In this document: positions 18,996 through 27,692 of the stretch, piece by piece
How positions within the stretch are numbered: the stretch's first letter is position 1
Layout of the letters: the number at the start of each line of letters is the position of its first letter
Source of the DNA: Vibrio variabilis
GTDB lineage: Bacteria > Pseudomonadota > Gammaproteobacteria > Enterobacterales > Vibrionaceae
Assembly (NCBI RefSeq): GCF_003263785.1
Contig: NZ_JYJK01000118.1
Coordinates: forward strand, 1 to 56,282
Reading direction: 5' to 3'
DNA length: 56,282 bases
Program-made: the position numbers and the translations under genes
Notes under the pieces: generated by a model
What the model was told of the DNA's origin: nothing
What the model saw: the letters and a program-made list of their open reading frames with translations, nothing else
The model's database searches: none

Positions 18996-20366
18996 ATGCA
19001 AAATAGTGCTCAATCTATGCCGAAAAGCAGTAAAAAAGGCAACTTCTGGATGTTCTTCATCCCATCGTTAATCGGTCTATTCCTATTTATGGCGCCAATC
19101 AGCTACGATGGCGGTCTAACTATCCCTGTTGCAGTACTTGCTAAAGCTTTGCAAGCAGCAGTGGGCGACTTTATTGTTCCGTTGGTCACCGCAATCATTG
19201 CAGTGATGGCAGCAGCATCGGTTTTATCACGCATTTTTAAGCCTGCTTTCATTACTAATAATGAATTTTTAAACGGACTATTCAACCCAACACCAATGTG
19301 GCTCGCGGTTCGCGTTATCGGTGGTATTGCGGTACTCATGACCTACTTCCAAGTGGGTCCAGAAGCCATTTGGGAAGAAAACACTGGCGGTCTAGTATTG
19401 GAAGGCCTTCTACCGACGCTATTTGCCGTGTTCATTTTTGCTGGTCTTCTTCTGCCACTACTTTTGAACTTTGGCCTACTTGAGCTGTTTGGCGCACTAC
19501 TCAGTAAGATCATGCGTCCAGTGTTCAATCTACCAGGTCGCGGCGCTATTGACTGTATGGCTTCTTGGCTAGGTGATGGTAGTGTGGGTATTCTTCTGAC
19601 CAGCAAACAGTATGAGAACAAGTTCTACACCATGCGTGAAGCAGCGGTGATTGGTACCACATTCTCTGCCGTATCTATCACATTTAGCTTGGTGGTTATT
19701 GCCCAAGTTGAGCTTGAGCACCTGTTCCTACCTTTCTATGGCGCGATTTGTTTAGCGGGTATTGTCGCGGCGATTATTATCCCTCGCCTTCCACCGCTGC
19801 GTAACAAAAAAGACCTGTTTATCGATGGGACTAAGCCATCAGCAGACGCGGAAGTGACACCTAAAGGCCACACTACATTTTCATGGGGTTTGGATCTAGC
19901 ATTACAACGTGCTGGTACAGTGACATCGGCTAAGTCAGTATTCGGCGAAGGCGTTAAGAACGCTGTCGACATGGTATTTGGCGTACTGCCTGTTGTCATG
20001 GGTCTAGGTACTGTTGCGCTTGTTATCGCTGAGTACACATCGGTATTTGAAATCCTGGGAACGCCGTTTATCCCTTACCTCGAGTTACTTGGTGTACCAG
20101 AAGCCGTAGCGGCGTCAAAAACCATGGTTGTCGGTTTTGCGGATATGTTCATCCCATCGATTCTAGCAGCATCGATTGATAACGAAATGACGCGCTTTGT
20201 GATTGCAGCCATGTCGGTTACGCAGCTTATCTACATGTCGGAAGTGGGTGCCCTGCTACTTGGTAGCCGCATCCCAGTGAACATTTTTGAGCTGTTCGCT
20301 ATCTTTATTCTACGTACGCTTATCACACTGCCTGTGATTGCTGGTGTCGCGCATTTAATCTTCTAA
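18996..20366 (+). CDS. YjiH-family membrane protein with nucleoside-recognition (Gate) domains
   Basis: A 456-residue inner-membrane protein with about 10 predicted helices. It matches the YjiH/nucleoside-recognition (Gate) family: PVFNLPGRGAIDCMASWLGDGSVG, TSKQYENKFYTMREAAVIGTTFS and VGFADMFIPSILAAS are typical. The family's substrate is not established; a transport role is assumed. A short hydrophilic N-terminus (MQNSAQSMPKSSKKG) precedes the first helix. The gene is monocistronic, with 300 bp of promoter region and a strong terminator 25 bp after the stop. The frame is intact. Confidence 0.8.
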   Translation: MQNSAQSMPKSSKKGNFWMFFIPSLIGLFLFMAPISYDGGLTIPVAVLAKALQAAVGDFIVPLVTAIIAVMAAASVLSRIFKPAFITNNEFLNGLFNPTPMWLAVRVIGGIAVLMTYFQVGPEAIWEENTGGLVLEGLLPTLFAVFIFAGLLLPLLLNFGLLELFGALLSKIMRPVFNLPGRGAIDCMASWLGDGSVGILLTSKQYENKFYTMREAAVIGTTFSAVSITFSLVVIAQVELEHLFLPFYGAICLAGIVAAIIIPRLPPLRNKKDLFIDGTKPSADAEVTPKGHTTFSWGLDLALQRAGTVTSAKSVFGEGVKNAVDMVFGVLPVVMGLGTVALVIAEYTSVFEILGTPFIPYLELLGVPEAVAASKTMVVGFADMFIPSILAASIDNEMTRFVIAAMSVTQLIYMSEVGALLLGSRIPVNIFELFAIFILRTLITLPVIAGVAHLIF

Positions 20367-20391
20367 ATCGCAGACCACTTTTTCTCTTGAT

Positions 20392-20424
20392 AAGGCTCAC
20401 CTTTTTAGGTGAGCCTTTTTTTAT
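20392..20424 (+). terminator. Terminator of the YjiH-family gene
   Basis: AAGGCTCACCT/AGGTGAGCCTT 11-bp arms with a TTTT loop, followed by a T-rich tract. Confidence 0.92.
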
Positions 20425-20605
20425 TCCATAAAAACAAAATGATATATCGTTTACTTTATATAAATATCAATTATCATATGCTCGCGTGTGAATAACTCAC
20501 AGCAAAGCAGTGGCGTGCTCTTTGCAAAACTCCAGCAAGGAAGTACGTAAAGATAAGACTCATCGGATAATGAGTACTAATGCGAATGAATCGCAGGACA
20601 TAATA

Positions 20606-21769
20606 ATGAAAAATATCACTAAAGTGGCCGCCATCGTCTTGGCAGCAACCACTCCAACACTATCGAATGCAGCTAACAATATGATCGAAGCGCGCGGCGC
20701 CGCCATGGGTAACACTGGCGTAGCCTCCGCTGACTATCTGACTGCAGGCTTATACAACCCAGCGTTAACGGCATCATACAAGGAGAACGACGATGTCGGC
20801 CTTCTATTGCCTACCTTGGGCGCTAGCGGTCGCGATGCTGACGAAAGTATTTCTACGCTTGACGATCTTCAATCGTTGATCGACGAGTACGAGAAAAACC
20901 CATCAGGCGAACAAGCAAAGCTGATCGAAATCAACCGCCTACTTGACCAACTCGAAGGCAACAAGCCGACAACCGTAAGTGCCAACTTAGGTTTTGCGGT
21001 AGCGATTCCATCGAGCTTAGTATCTAGTAATCTCTACGCTCGTGGCTATGCAGAAGCGATTGCAGCGCCTTTGATTGAACCTAACCAAGGTGATGCACCA
21101 GATCAAATCAAAGACCGCTACGAGAGCTCTGAAGTGCAAATGCAAGCTTTTGCTAGCGCAGAGTTTGGCTTAGCACTGGGTAAAAATTTCACTATTGCCG
21201 ATCAAGACGTCTCGTTTGGTATCACACCTAAGTTCCAAAAGCTGCGCACGTATGCTCTCATCGCGAGCGTGCAAGACTTCGATGCTGACAATGCAGAAGA
21301 TAGCATGGTTGAAAAGAGCGCTTTTAACTTCGATTTGGGCGCAGCATGGCACTACAACAACTGGCGCCTTGGCCTATCGGTTCGTGACCTCATTCAACAA
21401 GAGATTGATGTGCAAACCTACGAAGGTACCAAGATTGATACTTACAAGTTAAACCCGATGGCAACCATTGGTTCTGCATACAACGGCGAGTTTGTGACCG
21501 TTGCGGTAGATATCGAACTGACCAAGCAAGAGCGCTTTGCTAGCCTTAACGATGAAACTCAGTACCTACGCTTTGGTATCGAGGGCAACGCTTGGGACTG
21601 GGCACAGCTTCGTGCAGGTTATGAGGTGGACATGCAAGACAACGCCGACAGTGCCATCACTGCTGGAATTGGTTTGAGTCCATTTGATGTGGTAAGCCTA
21701 GATATTGCTGGCAACTACGCGGGTAGCAATCAGTTAGGCGCTTCTGCGAACTTAGCATTTACGTTCTAA
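20606..21769 (+). CDS. TraF-like outer-membrane beta-barrel protein
   Basis: A 387-residue protein of the group often annotated as conjugal transfer protein TraF (TraF_2, FadL/PorV-like barrel). It has a signal peptide (residues 1-22, ending LSNA), the conserved NMIEARGAAMGNTGVASADYLTAGLYNPALTA start, alternating barrel strands and a terminal phenylalanine (ANLAFTF) as in outer-membrane barrels. The ATG at 20606 has AGGA 8 bp upstream. No conjugation genes are near, so the transfer name is misleading; this group is common in free-living vibrios. The role is unknown. A terminator follows at 21785. Confidence 0.75.
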   Translation: MKNITKVAAIVLAATTPTLSNAANNMIEARGAAMGNTGVASADYLTAGLYNPALTASYKENDDVGLLLPTLGASGRDADESISTLDDLQSLIDEYEKNPSGEQAKLIEINRLLDQLEGNKPTTVSANLGFAVAIPSSLVSSNLYARGYAEAIAAPLIEPNQGDAPDQIKDRYESSEVQMQAFASAEFGLALGKNFTIADQDVSFGITPKFQKLRTYALIASVQDFDADNAEDSMVEKSAFNFDLGAAWHYNNWRLGLSVRDLIQQEIDVQTYEGTKIDTYKLNPMATIGSAYNGEFVTVAVDIELTKQERFASLNDETQYLRFGIEGNAWDWAQLRAGYEVDMQDNADSAITAGIGLSPFDVVSLDIAGNYAGSNQLGASANLAFTF

Positions 21770-21784
21770 TCGCTAAGCCGATAG

Positions 21785-21815
21785 AAAAAAACGGAGCGAT
21801 GATCGCTCCGTTTCT
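21785..21815. terminator. Bidirectional terminator
   Basis: AAACGGAGCGAT/ATCGCTCCGTTT arms with A- and T-tracts on both sides, between the convergent TraF-like and porin genes. Confidence 0.88.
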
Positions 21816-21849
21816 GTATTTGGCAGTTTTGTTCTAAACGGATTGTCGA

Positions 21850-23016
21850 TTAGAAGAAGTACTTGAAGCGAACACGAACGCCAGTGTCTGCGTTTTCTTC
21901 AAACACGTCTTTAGTCACAGTTTGGTCATCAACCTTAGTATGGTAAGCACCTAGGTAGATAGAGAAGTCATCAACTTCTAGCACGTCTGCAAACTCGTAA
22001 GACGCATAAACTGTGTCAACTTTCGCTTTACCTTCTGCGTAAGTCTTGATCTTGTTGTTTTCGTATTCGTTCGCTGCGTGGATGTAACCTAGACCAAAGC
22101 CTTTGTATAGTGCGTTCACACCAACAGTCATGTTGTCTTCGTCAACTGCATCCATGTAAGCGAAGTTTGCGATAAGATTCCAGTCTGCTGTCGAGTAGTT
22201 TGCAGTCACACCGTAACCTTTACGGTCAGAGATATCGATCTCTTCATTACCTTGTCTAACGATTACTGCGTCTTTCACTAAGTTAGCTTCCATAGACGCT
22301 GCAATACCAAAGTTACCTGCTTGGTATGCTAAAACTGGACGTAAAAGAACTGAATCTTTATTGTTTTCTACTTCTAGGCCGTGGTAAGTCACATCACCGT
22401 TGAATGCATTTTGGCCGAACAGTACAGAGCGGTCACCAATCATAGAAGAAACTTCTAAGTATACGTTGCCAAAGTTCTGGCTGTACATTAGCTGACCATC
22501 AGAACCACGACCACGACCTTCTTTCATTTGGTATACGTATGCTGCGCCATCTACATATAGATCGTTAGCCGTATCACCAGAGTACTCAAGGAAGGTATCT
22601 TGACCTACAGGGAACATATCGAACGCTTCAAAACGACCCATACGTAGGTTCCAGCCATCTTGCGCGCCAAATGCAAACCATGCATCATCCAAAGCTACGT
22701 TGCCGCTGCTCTCCATTAGTGGCTGTACATTTACTTGGAATACATGACCAGACTCGGTGTAACGCTCACCAGCAAATTCAAGGAGGATACGACCAGATTG
22801 GTTGAACTGGTTAGAAGTTTCAGAAGAGCCAGAAATAACAGCACCATTTGTGTCACGCTGGTGTCTTTCGATGTTCTCAAAGTTGAAGTCAAATTCAACG
22901 TCACCACCGATAGAGAAGTTACCTTGCTCGTTGTCGACGATGCTGATGCCCGCGTTTGCGCCCATAGCAGCAGAAACCAAAACTGCAGCTAGCGATAGCT
23001 TAAATGTGTTTTTCAT
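21850..23016 (-). CDS. Outer-membrane porin
   Basis: A 388-residue trimeric-type beta-barrel porin with a 22-residue signal peptide (ending MGANA) and a C-terminal phenylalanine (RVRFKYFF) needed for BAM-mediated assembly. The mature start GISIVDNEQGNFSIGGDVEFDFNFE and the alternating strand pattern place it with Gram-negative carbohydrate/general porins of vibrios. GGGG lies 8-9 bp upstream of the start. It precedes the sucrose locus in map order but is transcribed independently behind a long (>400 bp) leader/promoter region. A sugar-porin role is possible but not shown. Confidence 0.8.
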   Translation of the reverse strand: MKNTFKLSLAAVLVSAAMGANAGISIVDNEQGNFSIGGDVEFDFNFENIERHQRDTNGAVISGSSETSNQFNQSGRILLEFAGERYTESGHVFQVNVQPLMESSGNVALDDAWFAFGAQDGWNLRMGRFEAFDMFPVGQDTFLEYSGDTANDLYVDGAAYVYQMKEGRGRGSDGQLMYSQNFGNVYLEVSSMIGDRSVLFGQNAFNGDVTYHGLEVENNKDSVLLRPVLAYQAGNFGIAASMEANLVKDAVIVRQGNEEIDISDRKGYGVTANYSTADWNLIANFAYMDAVDEDNMTVGVNALYKGFGLGYIHAANEYENNKIKTYAEGKAKVDTVYASYEFADVLEVDDFSIYLGAYHTKVDDQTVTKDVFEENADTGVRVRFKYFF

Positions 23017-23638
23017 TATTAACCCCAGGGATTGTAATTAACTATTTTTTTTATATTTAAAAGCTTTCTGTTTGTAGCGAATGAGAAGGGATGAACCTAG
23101 CGCCTCATTCACACGTCACATCAAACAAAAAACTTGAAATCATTTATCGAATGAACGAGAGCAATTTTGGGCAAATTCATTCACCCCATCAATCCTAATA
23201 AGTTAAAAATGCCTACCTAAATCACGCTTTTAGAACTATCAAAAAACCCATAACAATCAATAGTTTATATATAAATAAATATCCATTTAGCTTTAAAAAT
23301 ATTTATTGACTCAATTTATATGAACTTTAATTGAATTAACGGTCTTACAGTGATGCCAGTCACAATTACAGATTAATAAAAACATCAATTAACTGTTTAA
23401 ATTTCAGGCGCAAGATGTAGCGCAAATGTAACGATTATTCGTTACACCAGAATAGTGGCAATTAACTAGCAACTCGTATACATGCATCTCTATCAAGAAG
23501 AACTCGTACCAACACCGCTTGCTGTTAGCTTTTCGGTCGTGCCGTGGTCAGACAAGGCGCATCAAACTGCAAATAAACTTGCTATTAGGCGCATATGGTC
23601 TAGGGTAACAATATGAAAGTAATTGAGGAGTGAGTCGC
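23017..23638. other. Long AT-rich intergenic region with one inverted repeat
   Basis: About 620 bp between the divergent porin and small-protein genes. It is AT-rich near the porin (23040-23400), as expected for a strongly regulated porin promoter. At 23427-23446 TGTAACG and CGTTACA form perfect 7-bp arms around a 6-bp spacer, an operator-like element whose length does not fit CRP. No other coding frame or RNA gene is recognisable. Confidence 0.45.
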
Positions 23639-23818
23639 ATGAATCAAACGTTGGAGCAGGATATTGTTGACGCCATTCATCATTTAGACACTAACCAGCT
23701 GAGAGACGTCAAATCGTTTGTCGAACGCTTATCGAGCGAGAAACGAGTTGAAGACTTGGTCACTGAAGAAGAGCTGGTTATGCTCCTCAAGGTCAGCGCG
23801 AGTAAGCAGCGCCGTTAG
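23639..23818 (+). CDS. Small helical protein, function unknown
   Basis: A 59-residue, highly charged and probably all-helical protein (MNQTLEQDIVDAIHHLDTNQ to KQRR). The ATG at 23639 has GAGGAG 8 bp upstream, which supports real translation; the in-frame GTG at 23630 is too close to that site. No signal peptide or membrane segment. A hairpin terminator follows within 35 bp. I do not recognise a family; the good ribosome-binding site and terminator are the main support. Confidence 0.6.
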   Translation: MNQTLEQDIVDAIHHLDTNQLRDVKSFVERLSSEKRVEDLVTEEELVMLLKVSASKQRR

Positions 23819-23850
23819 AGCACGTATTCACCTCGCTCTCCAAAATAAAC

Positions 23851-23876
23851 AAAGGCCAGCATTTGCCGGCCTTTGT
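23851..23876. terminator. Terminator between small-protein gene and scrB
   Basis: AAAGGCC/GGCCTTT arms with an inner mismatch and ATTT loop, located between convergent genes. Confidence 0.7.
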
Positions 23877-23904
23877 TATTGATATCGAAAGCACGAGAGC
23901 AAGG

Positions 23905-25332
23905 CTACTGATACTGAAGTCCCTTCAGGTAATAGATGCTCCCCTCTACTCCCGTTAGCAGAAGTTGATTAAACTGCGCCACAAACAAGCGTGACGTAAA
24001 GACCGTTTCCCCATCATCACAGAAGATTTCAATACTCGAATGATCGACAAACACTCTGATTCGGCTTTGAGTGCTCAGGCGCTTAGCAAAACGCACCGTA
24101 CCAAACTCTGCTGCGTGTACCTCTGTCACATCGGTTCGATCCAAAATCCACTCATCTTCATTGCCTGAGAACACCATTTTGTCACCGCTATCATTGGCAA
24201 GTTCTAGGCAGAAGTTGCTTTCAACGGATAGCTCTAGCTCAAATGCACGACTACTCAGCCTGTTGCTTGCTGTTAACGGTTGAGTGGTGTGTCTTAGTGC
24301 CTTAAGCTCATCGAGCGGTTGCTGAATCAATCTATTGCCGCGAATCGTCACTTCTCTTGGTAGCGTTAACATGTGAGCCCAATAATTTTTATCCGTTGGG
24401 TATTCACTTTTAGAGTTCCCTAGCCAGCCGATAAGAATTCGCCTCCCTTTCGGGTCTAGATACGTTTGCGGGGCATAGAAATCAAAACCCTTATCCAGTT
24501 CAAAGTAGCCTTGGTTTTCAAACACACGCTTTTCGGTATCGATAGGTTTGCCCACAATGTAGACCACGGAAAAGACGTTCTTTAAGTCGTACTTACTCTC
24601 AGAAGACACGCCTTGAGGCGAGAAGATAAACACTCCCTTATCATCTTGTTCATAATAGTTTGGGCATTCCCACATGAACCCAAAGTTGTCGAGGCCGATA
24701 TCGACATTACCTAGATATTGATAGCTATCGATAGAAGGGCCGCCATAAATTGCCAGCTTTCCCTCATGCTGATGGCTTTCAGCGCCAATCAACATGTAGT
24801 AGTCATCACCACGCCGCAATGTGACAGGGTCACGCATGTTATGGGTGTAGTACTCTGCGTTGAAATCGACCACTACCCCTTTTTTCTCGACATTGCCCTG
24901 TTTATCCATGACCGCCAATATCTGTGTCGGATGACCTGATTCTGGCTCAGGTACATAGTGCGCGGTATAAAGAAGGTTTAAGTGATCATCTTCAACAACG
25001 GCCACACCGGTATGACAACCGTGTTGGTCATAATCTTGATCTGGATACAGCGCGACACCTCGATCGGTAAAATGCACAAAATCTTTCGTCGACACGTGAT
25101 ACCAATGCTTCAAACCATGCACAGGACCAAGCGGGAACCACTGATAAAAGATATGGTGCTCACCGTTGAAGTAGCACAGACCGTTCGGGTCATTCACCAG
25201 GCCATGCTTTGGCGCAATGTGATAGCTTGGATAATAAGGATCTTGTTTGGTGAGCTTCGCAATATGCTGCAAATACTCATCCGACACTTCGTCTAGCCTA
25301 ACCATTCGGTTTTGACGGTTCGAAAAATCCAT
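23905..25332 (-). CDS. scrB: Sucrose-6-phosphate hydrolase (GH32)
   Basis: A 475-residue cytoplasmic GH32 enzyme that splits sucrose-6-phosphate, delivered by the PTS, into glucose-6-phosphate and fructose. The nucleophile motif NDPNG is at residues 47-51 (Asp48), the RDP motif is in HNMRDPVTL, and the acid/base Glu is in MWECPNYY. The C-terminal beta-sandwich includes SSIEIFCDDGETVFTSR. It lies downstream of scrA on the same strand. The 79-bp gap contains a strong hairpin with a T-tract, so scrB is either expressed by read-through or partly attenuated. Confidence 0.93.
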   Translation of the reverse strand: MDFSNRQNRMVRLDEVSDEYLQHIAKLTKQDPYYPSYHIAPKHGLVNDPNGLCYFNGEHHIFYQWFPLGPVHGLKHWYHVSTKDFVHFTDRGVALYPDQDYDQHGCHTGVAVVEDDHLNLLYTAHYVPEPESGHPTQILAVMDKQGNVEKKGVVVDFNAEYYTHNMRDPVTLRRGDDYYMLIGAESHQHEGKLAIYGGPSIDSYQYLGNVDIGLDNFGFMWECPNYYEQDDKGVFIFSPQGVSSESKYDLKNVFSVVYIVGKPIDTEKRVFENQGYFELDKGFDFYAPQTYLDPKGRRILIGWLGNSKSEYPTDKNYWAHMLTLPREVTIRGNRLIQQPLDELKALRHTTQPLTASNRLSSRAFELELSVESNFCLELANDSGDKMVFSGNEDEWILDRTDVTEVHAAEFGTVRFAKRLSTQSRIRVFVDHSSIEIFCDDGETVFTSRLFVAQFNQLLLTGVEGSIYYLKGLQYQ

Positions 25333-25356
25333 AACGACTCTCTTTAAAACTCAAAA

Positions 25357-25398
25357 TAAAAAAATCCCCTCATGTGACTCGCTCATCCATGAGGGGAT
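25357..25398 (-). terminator. Intercistronic terminator/attenuator between scrA and scrB
   Basis: ATCCCCTCATG/CATGAGGGGAT 11-bp perfect arms with a 13-nt loop begin 14 bp after the scrA stop. On the minus strand seven T residues follow, only 25 bp before the scrB start. It has the form of an intrinsic terminator, and no room remains for a separate scrB promoter. Confidence 0.85.
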
Positions 25399-25411
25399 AA
25401 AAATCAATGTA

Positions 25412-26773
25412 TTAGTTTGTTTCTTTGTAGAACAGTTTCGTCATAGCGAAGGCAACCAAGGCTGCAACCAGCATAACAACAACATACATGCCTAGACCGC
25501 CACCCAAGTACAGCAACATACCTGGAAGCATTGTTGCACCTGTACCTGCTGAGCCAATACCCGCAATCGCACCGATACAGCCACCAATCGCACCACCCAC
25601 ACAGCCGTACAAGAAAGGCTTAACGCGAGGTAGAGTTACCGCAAACATTGCCGGCTCTGTAATACCAAATAATGCAGGTAGCGCTGCACCAAACATGCCC
25701 GACTTTTTCACCTTACTGGTTTGCATGGTCATCACCGCCATCGCCGCGCCAAACTGACCAGCAATCGCAGCGGTGCCTAGTGGGTTGATGTAGTCAAAAC
25801 CTGTCTCTGTCACCATAGCAATTGTGATAGGAACAATAGTGTGGTGCATGCCTGTCACGGCCATAAACTGAATCGCGCCACCGTATATTAGGCCACCAAT
25901 ACCGTATGGAATTTGTAAGAAGTAAACCACGATATCGGTAATGAACTTTTCAATGCCCAGCAGTAATGGGCCAACAAATACTAGGCCTGCGATAAGTGAA
26001 ACCAGTAAGGTAATGAAAGGCGTTAAAATCAGATCCAATACTTCCGGCACATATTTGCGCGATGTTTTTTCCACCATCGCCGCAAACCAACCCATAAATA
26101 CCGCAGGTAGAATCGAGCTTTGTAGGCCAGTAACCGCAATTTCAAAACCAAAGAATGGGATCATCAGCGCTTCTGCGTTGCCAAATGCTACATCCCACTT
26201 ATTTGCAAGTTGCGGTGCCACCAGCATTAATCCGAGCACAATACCCAATACCGGGTTGCCGCCAAACACGCGCATTGCAGACCAAGTGACCAAAACAGGG
26301 ATAAAGATAAAGGCAGTATCGGTCAATACCTGAGAAAGTGTCGTCAACTGAGGAGAAAGCTCAACCCCAAAACCGCTAACGATCAGTCCACGCAGTCCCA
26401 TGAGCAATCCCGTTGCAACGAGTGCAGGGATAATCGCAACGAAGATGTCTGAGAAAGTTCGAGTAACGCGTTGAAACGTGCTACCAGATTCTTCCTTCTT
26501 AGGCGCCGCGCTTGTATCTACTTCACCATTTCCAGTGAGTTCAGCAAACACTTTACCCACAAAGCCGGTACCTAGAATGACCTGATGTTGGCCATTCTTG
26601 AAGAAGTAACCGTGAACACCCTCAGTTTCACCGAGCTGTTCTGCGTTAACTTTTGAGTCGTCTTTAGTAACGACACGAAGACGTGTTGCACAGTGCGTCA
26701 ACTGTTCGATGTTGCCTTCACCACCTAGCAAGTCCATAACTTGCGATGCGACAACTTTAGCATTTCTTGCCAT
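25412..26773 (-). CDS. scrA: PTS sucrose-specific EIIBC component
   Basis: A 453-residue glucose-family EIIBC permease that imports and phosphorylates sucrose. The EIIB domain is N-terminal, with the phospho-accepting Cys28 in THCATRLRVV. The polytopic EIIC domain follows, including TGMHHTIVPI and GITEPAMFAV. No EIIA domain is attached, so it should use EIIA-Glc (Crr). I placed the start at 26773 (MARNAKVV, EIIB start). Just upstream lies a highly symmetric four-half-site operator. A terminator isolates it from the upstream regulator genes, so it has its own promoter. Confidence 0.92.
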   Translation of the reverse strand: MARNAKVVASQVMDLLGGEGNIEQLTHCATRLRVVTKDDSKVNAEQLGETEGVHGYFFKNGQHQVILGTGFVGKVFAELTGNGEVDTSAAPKKEESGSTFQRVTRTFSDIFVAIIPALVATGLLMGLRGLIVSGFGVELSPQLTTLSQVLTDTAFIFIPVLVTWSAMRVFGGNPVLGIVLGLMLVAPQLANKWDVAFGNAEALMIPFFGFEIAVTGLQSSILPAVFMGWFAAMVEKTSRKYVPEVLDLILTPFITLLVSLIAGLVFVGPLLLGIEKFITDIVVYFLQIPYGIGGLIYGGAIQFMAVTGMHHTIVPITIAMVTETGFDYINPLGTAAIAGQFGAAMAVMTMQTSKVKKSGMFGAALPALFGITEPAMFAVTLPRVKPFLYGCVGGAIGGCIGAIAGIGSAGTGATMLPGMLLYLGGGLGMYVVVMLVAALVAFAMTKLFYKETN

Positions 26774-26807
26774 GTTTTCGTTCTCTCCTAAGAGCACAAA
26801 ATAGTAA

Positions 26808-26850
26808 CCTGTATTCAACGTGTATTAATGTAATACAGGTAAAATACAGG
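26808..26850 (-). promoter_or_regulatory. Four-half-site operator before scrA, phased at 11 bp
   Basis: TGTATT at 26810 and 26821 and AATACA at 26832 and 26843 are spaced by exactly 11 bp. They form two nested palindromes with the same centre (26829). The inner one reads TGTATTA-ATG-TAATACA; the outer has 8-bp arms CCTGTATT/AATACAGG. It lies 35-77 bp upstream of the scrA start. TGTATT-type dyads suit the GntR/UTRA repressor encoded next door; that pairing is inference. Confidence 0.8.
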
Positions 26851-26920
26851 ATAAACCTTTTTGTCGTATTGGACGTGAGAAACGTGCTTGTCATCACAAT
26901 CAATAATAGATAGAGGGCAT

Positions 26921-26950
26921 ATAAAAAAACCACCTTATCAAAAGGTGGTT
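26921..26950 (-). terminator. Terminator of the scrR-gntR transcript
   Basis: AACCACCTT/AAGGTGGTT arms with a 5-nt loop; on the minus strand the stem runs into seven T residues. It ends the regulator transcript before the scrA promoter. Confidence 0.88.
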
Positions 26951-26969
26951 TCATGGATCTTTGCGAAGA

Positions 26970-27686
26970 CTAAAGCCTAGCGACTATCTCAAAGTCATAA
27001 ACGCTCGACTTATAGTAGACAATGGAGTACTCATACGGCTCAGTCTCACTGCGATAGTTGATCGATTCGTTGATCAAAATCGGCTCGAGCGCTTCAACAG
27101 ACAACTTGTCTTGAACGAGCTTACTCGGCAATGACGGCTTGATCTTTTGATGCGTTTTCACCATCTCGATCCCTTGCTCTTTTAAGTAGGCAAACTTAGA
27201 TCCAGACAACACCTCTTCACTCAGCTCAGGCAATAGTGCAACTGGAATATAGAAATCTTCATAAGACACCACATCGCCATTAACCACACGCAAACGGCCG
27301 CATCGATACAATTCAGAACCCGGATCAACCAGCAGCTTTTCGGCCAACGCTTCATCGGCCACTGTCTTTTCAAAATGGACAACTTGGTTGCTCGCTTCTA
27401 AGCCTGCGCCTTGCAGCTCCTGTGCAAAGCCCGCCATACCCAAAAAATCATGTTTGAGTTTTTGAACCGCAACATAAGTCCCCTTCCCTTTTTCAGAAAC
27501 GGTATAGCCAATATCGGCCAACTGACCAAGTGCTTTGCGGACAGTCACACGGCTCACACCCAAACTGTCTACTAACTGACTCTCAGAGGGCAACTTGGAA
27601 CCTTGTGGGTATAGCCCATCATCAATACGTTGTTTGAGCGTATCGGCGATCTGTATATAGAGAGGTTGTAGTGATTTTGAGTCCAT
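26970..27686 (-). CDS. GntR-family repressor with UTRA domain, sucrose locus
   Basis: A 238-residue HutC/TreR-type GntR regulator. The winged helix covers residues about 5-70 (KLPSESQLVDSLGVSRVTVRKAL). The UTRA sensor follows (VVHFEKTVADEALAEKLLVDPG, LYRCGRLRVVNGDVVSYEDFYIP, YEYSIVYYKSSVYDFEI), which in this family often binds a sugar phosphate. It starts 6 bp after the stop of the LacI-type gene, so the two regulators form one operon. The next site downstream is the TGTATT/AATACA operator of scrA, the likely target. Sucrose-6-phosphate as effector is inference. Confidence 0.83.
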   Translation of the reverse strand: MDSKSLQPLYIQIADTLKQRIDDGLYPQGSKLPSESQLVDSLGVSRVTVRKALGQLADIGYTVSEKGKGTYVAVQKLKHDFLGMAGFAQELQGAGLEASNQVVHFEKTVADEALAEKLLVDPGSELYRCGRLRVVNGDVVSYEDFYIPVALLPELSEEVLSGSKFAYLKEQGIEMVKTHQKIKPSLPSKLVQDKLSVEALEPILINESINYRSETEPYEYSIVYYKSSVYDFEIVARL

Positions 27687-27692
27687 GTAGCG

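Noticed and set aside
20606..21769. Conjugation locus indicated by a TraF-like protein
   Set aside because: No other transfer gene, relaxase or plasmid marker is near; this family is chromosomal in many vibrios.
25941..26333. Plus-strand open frame opposite scrA
   Set aside because: Antisense shadow of the EIIC membrane domain; no start signal.
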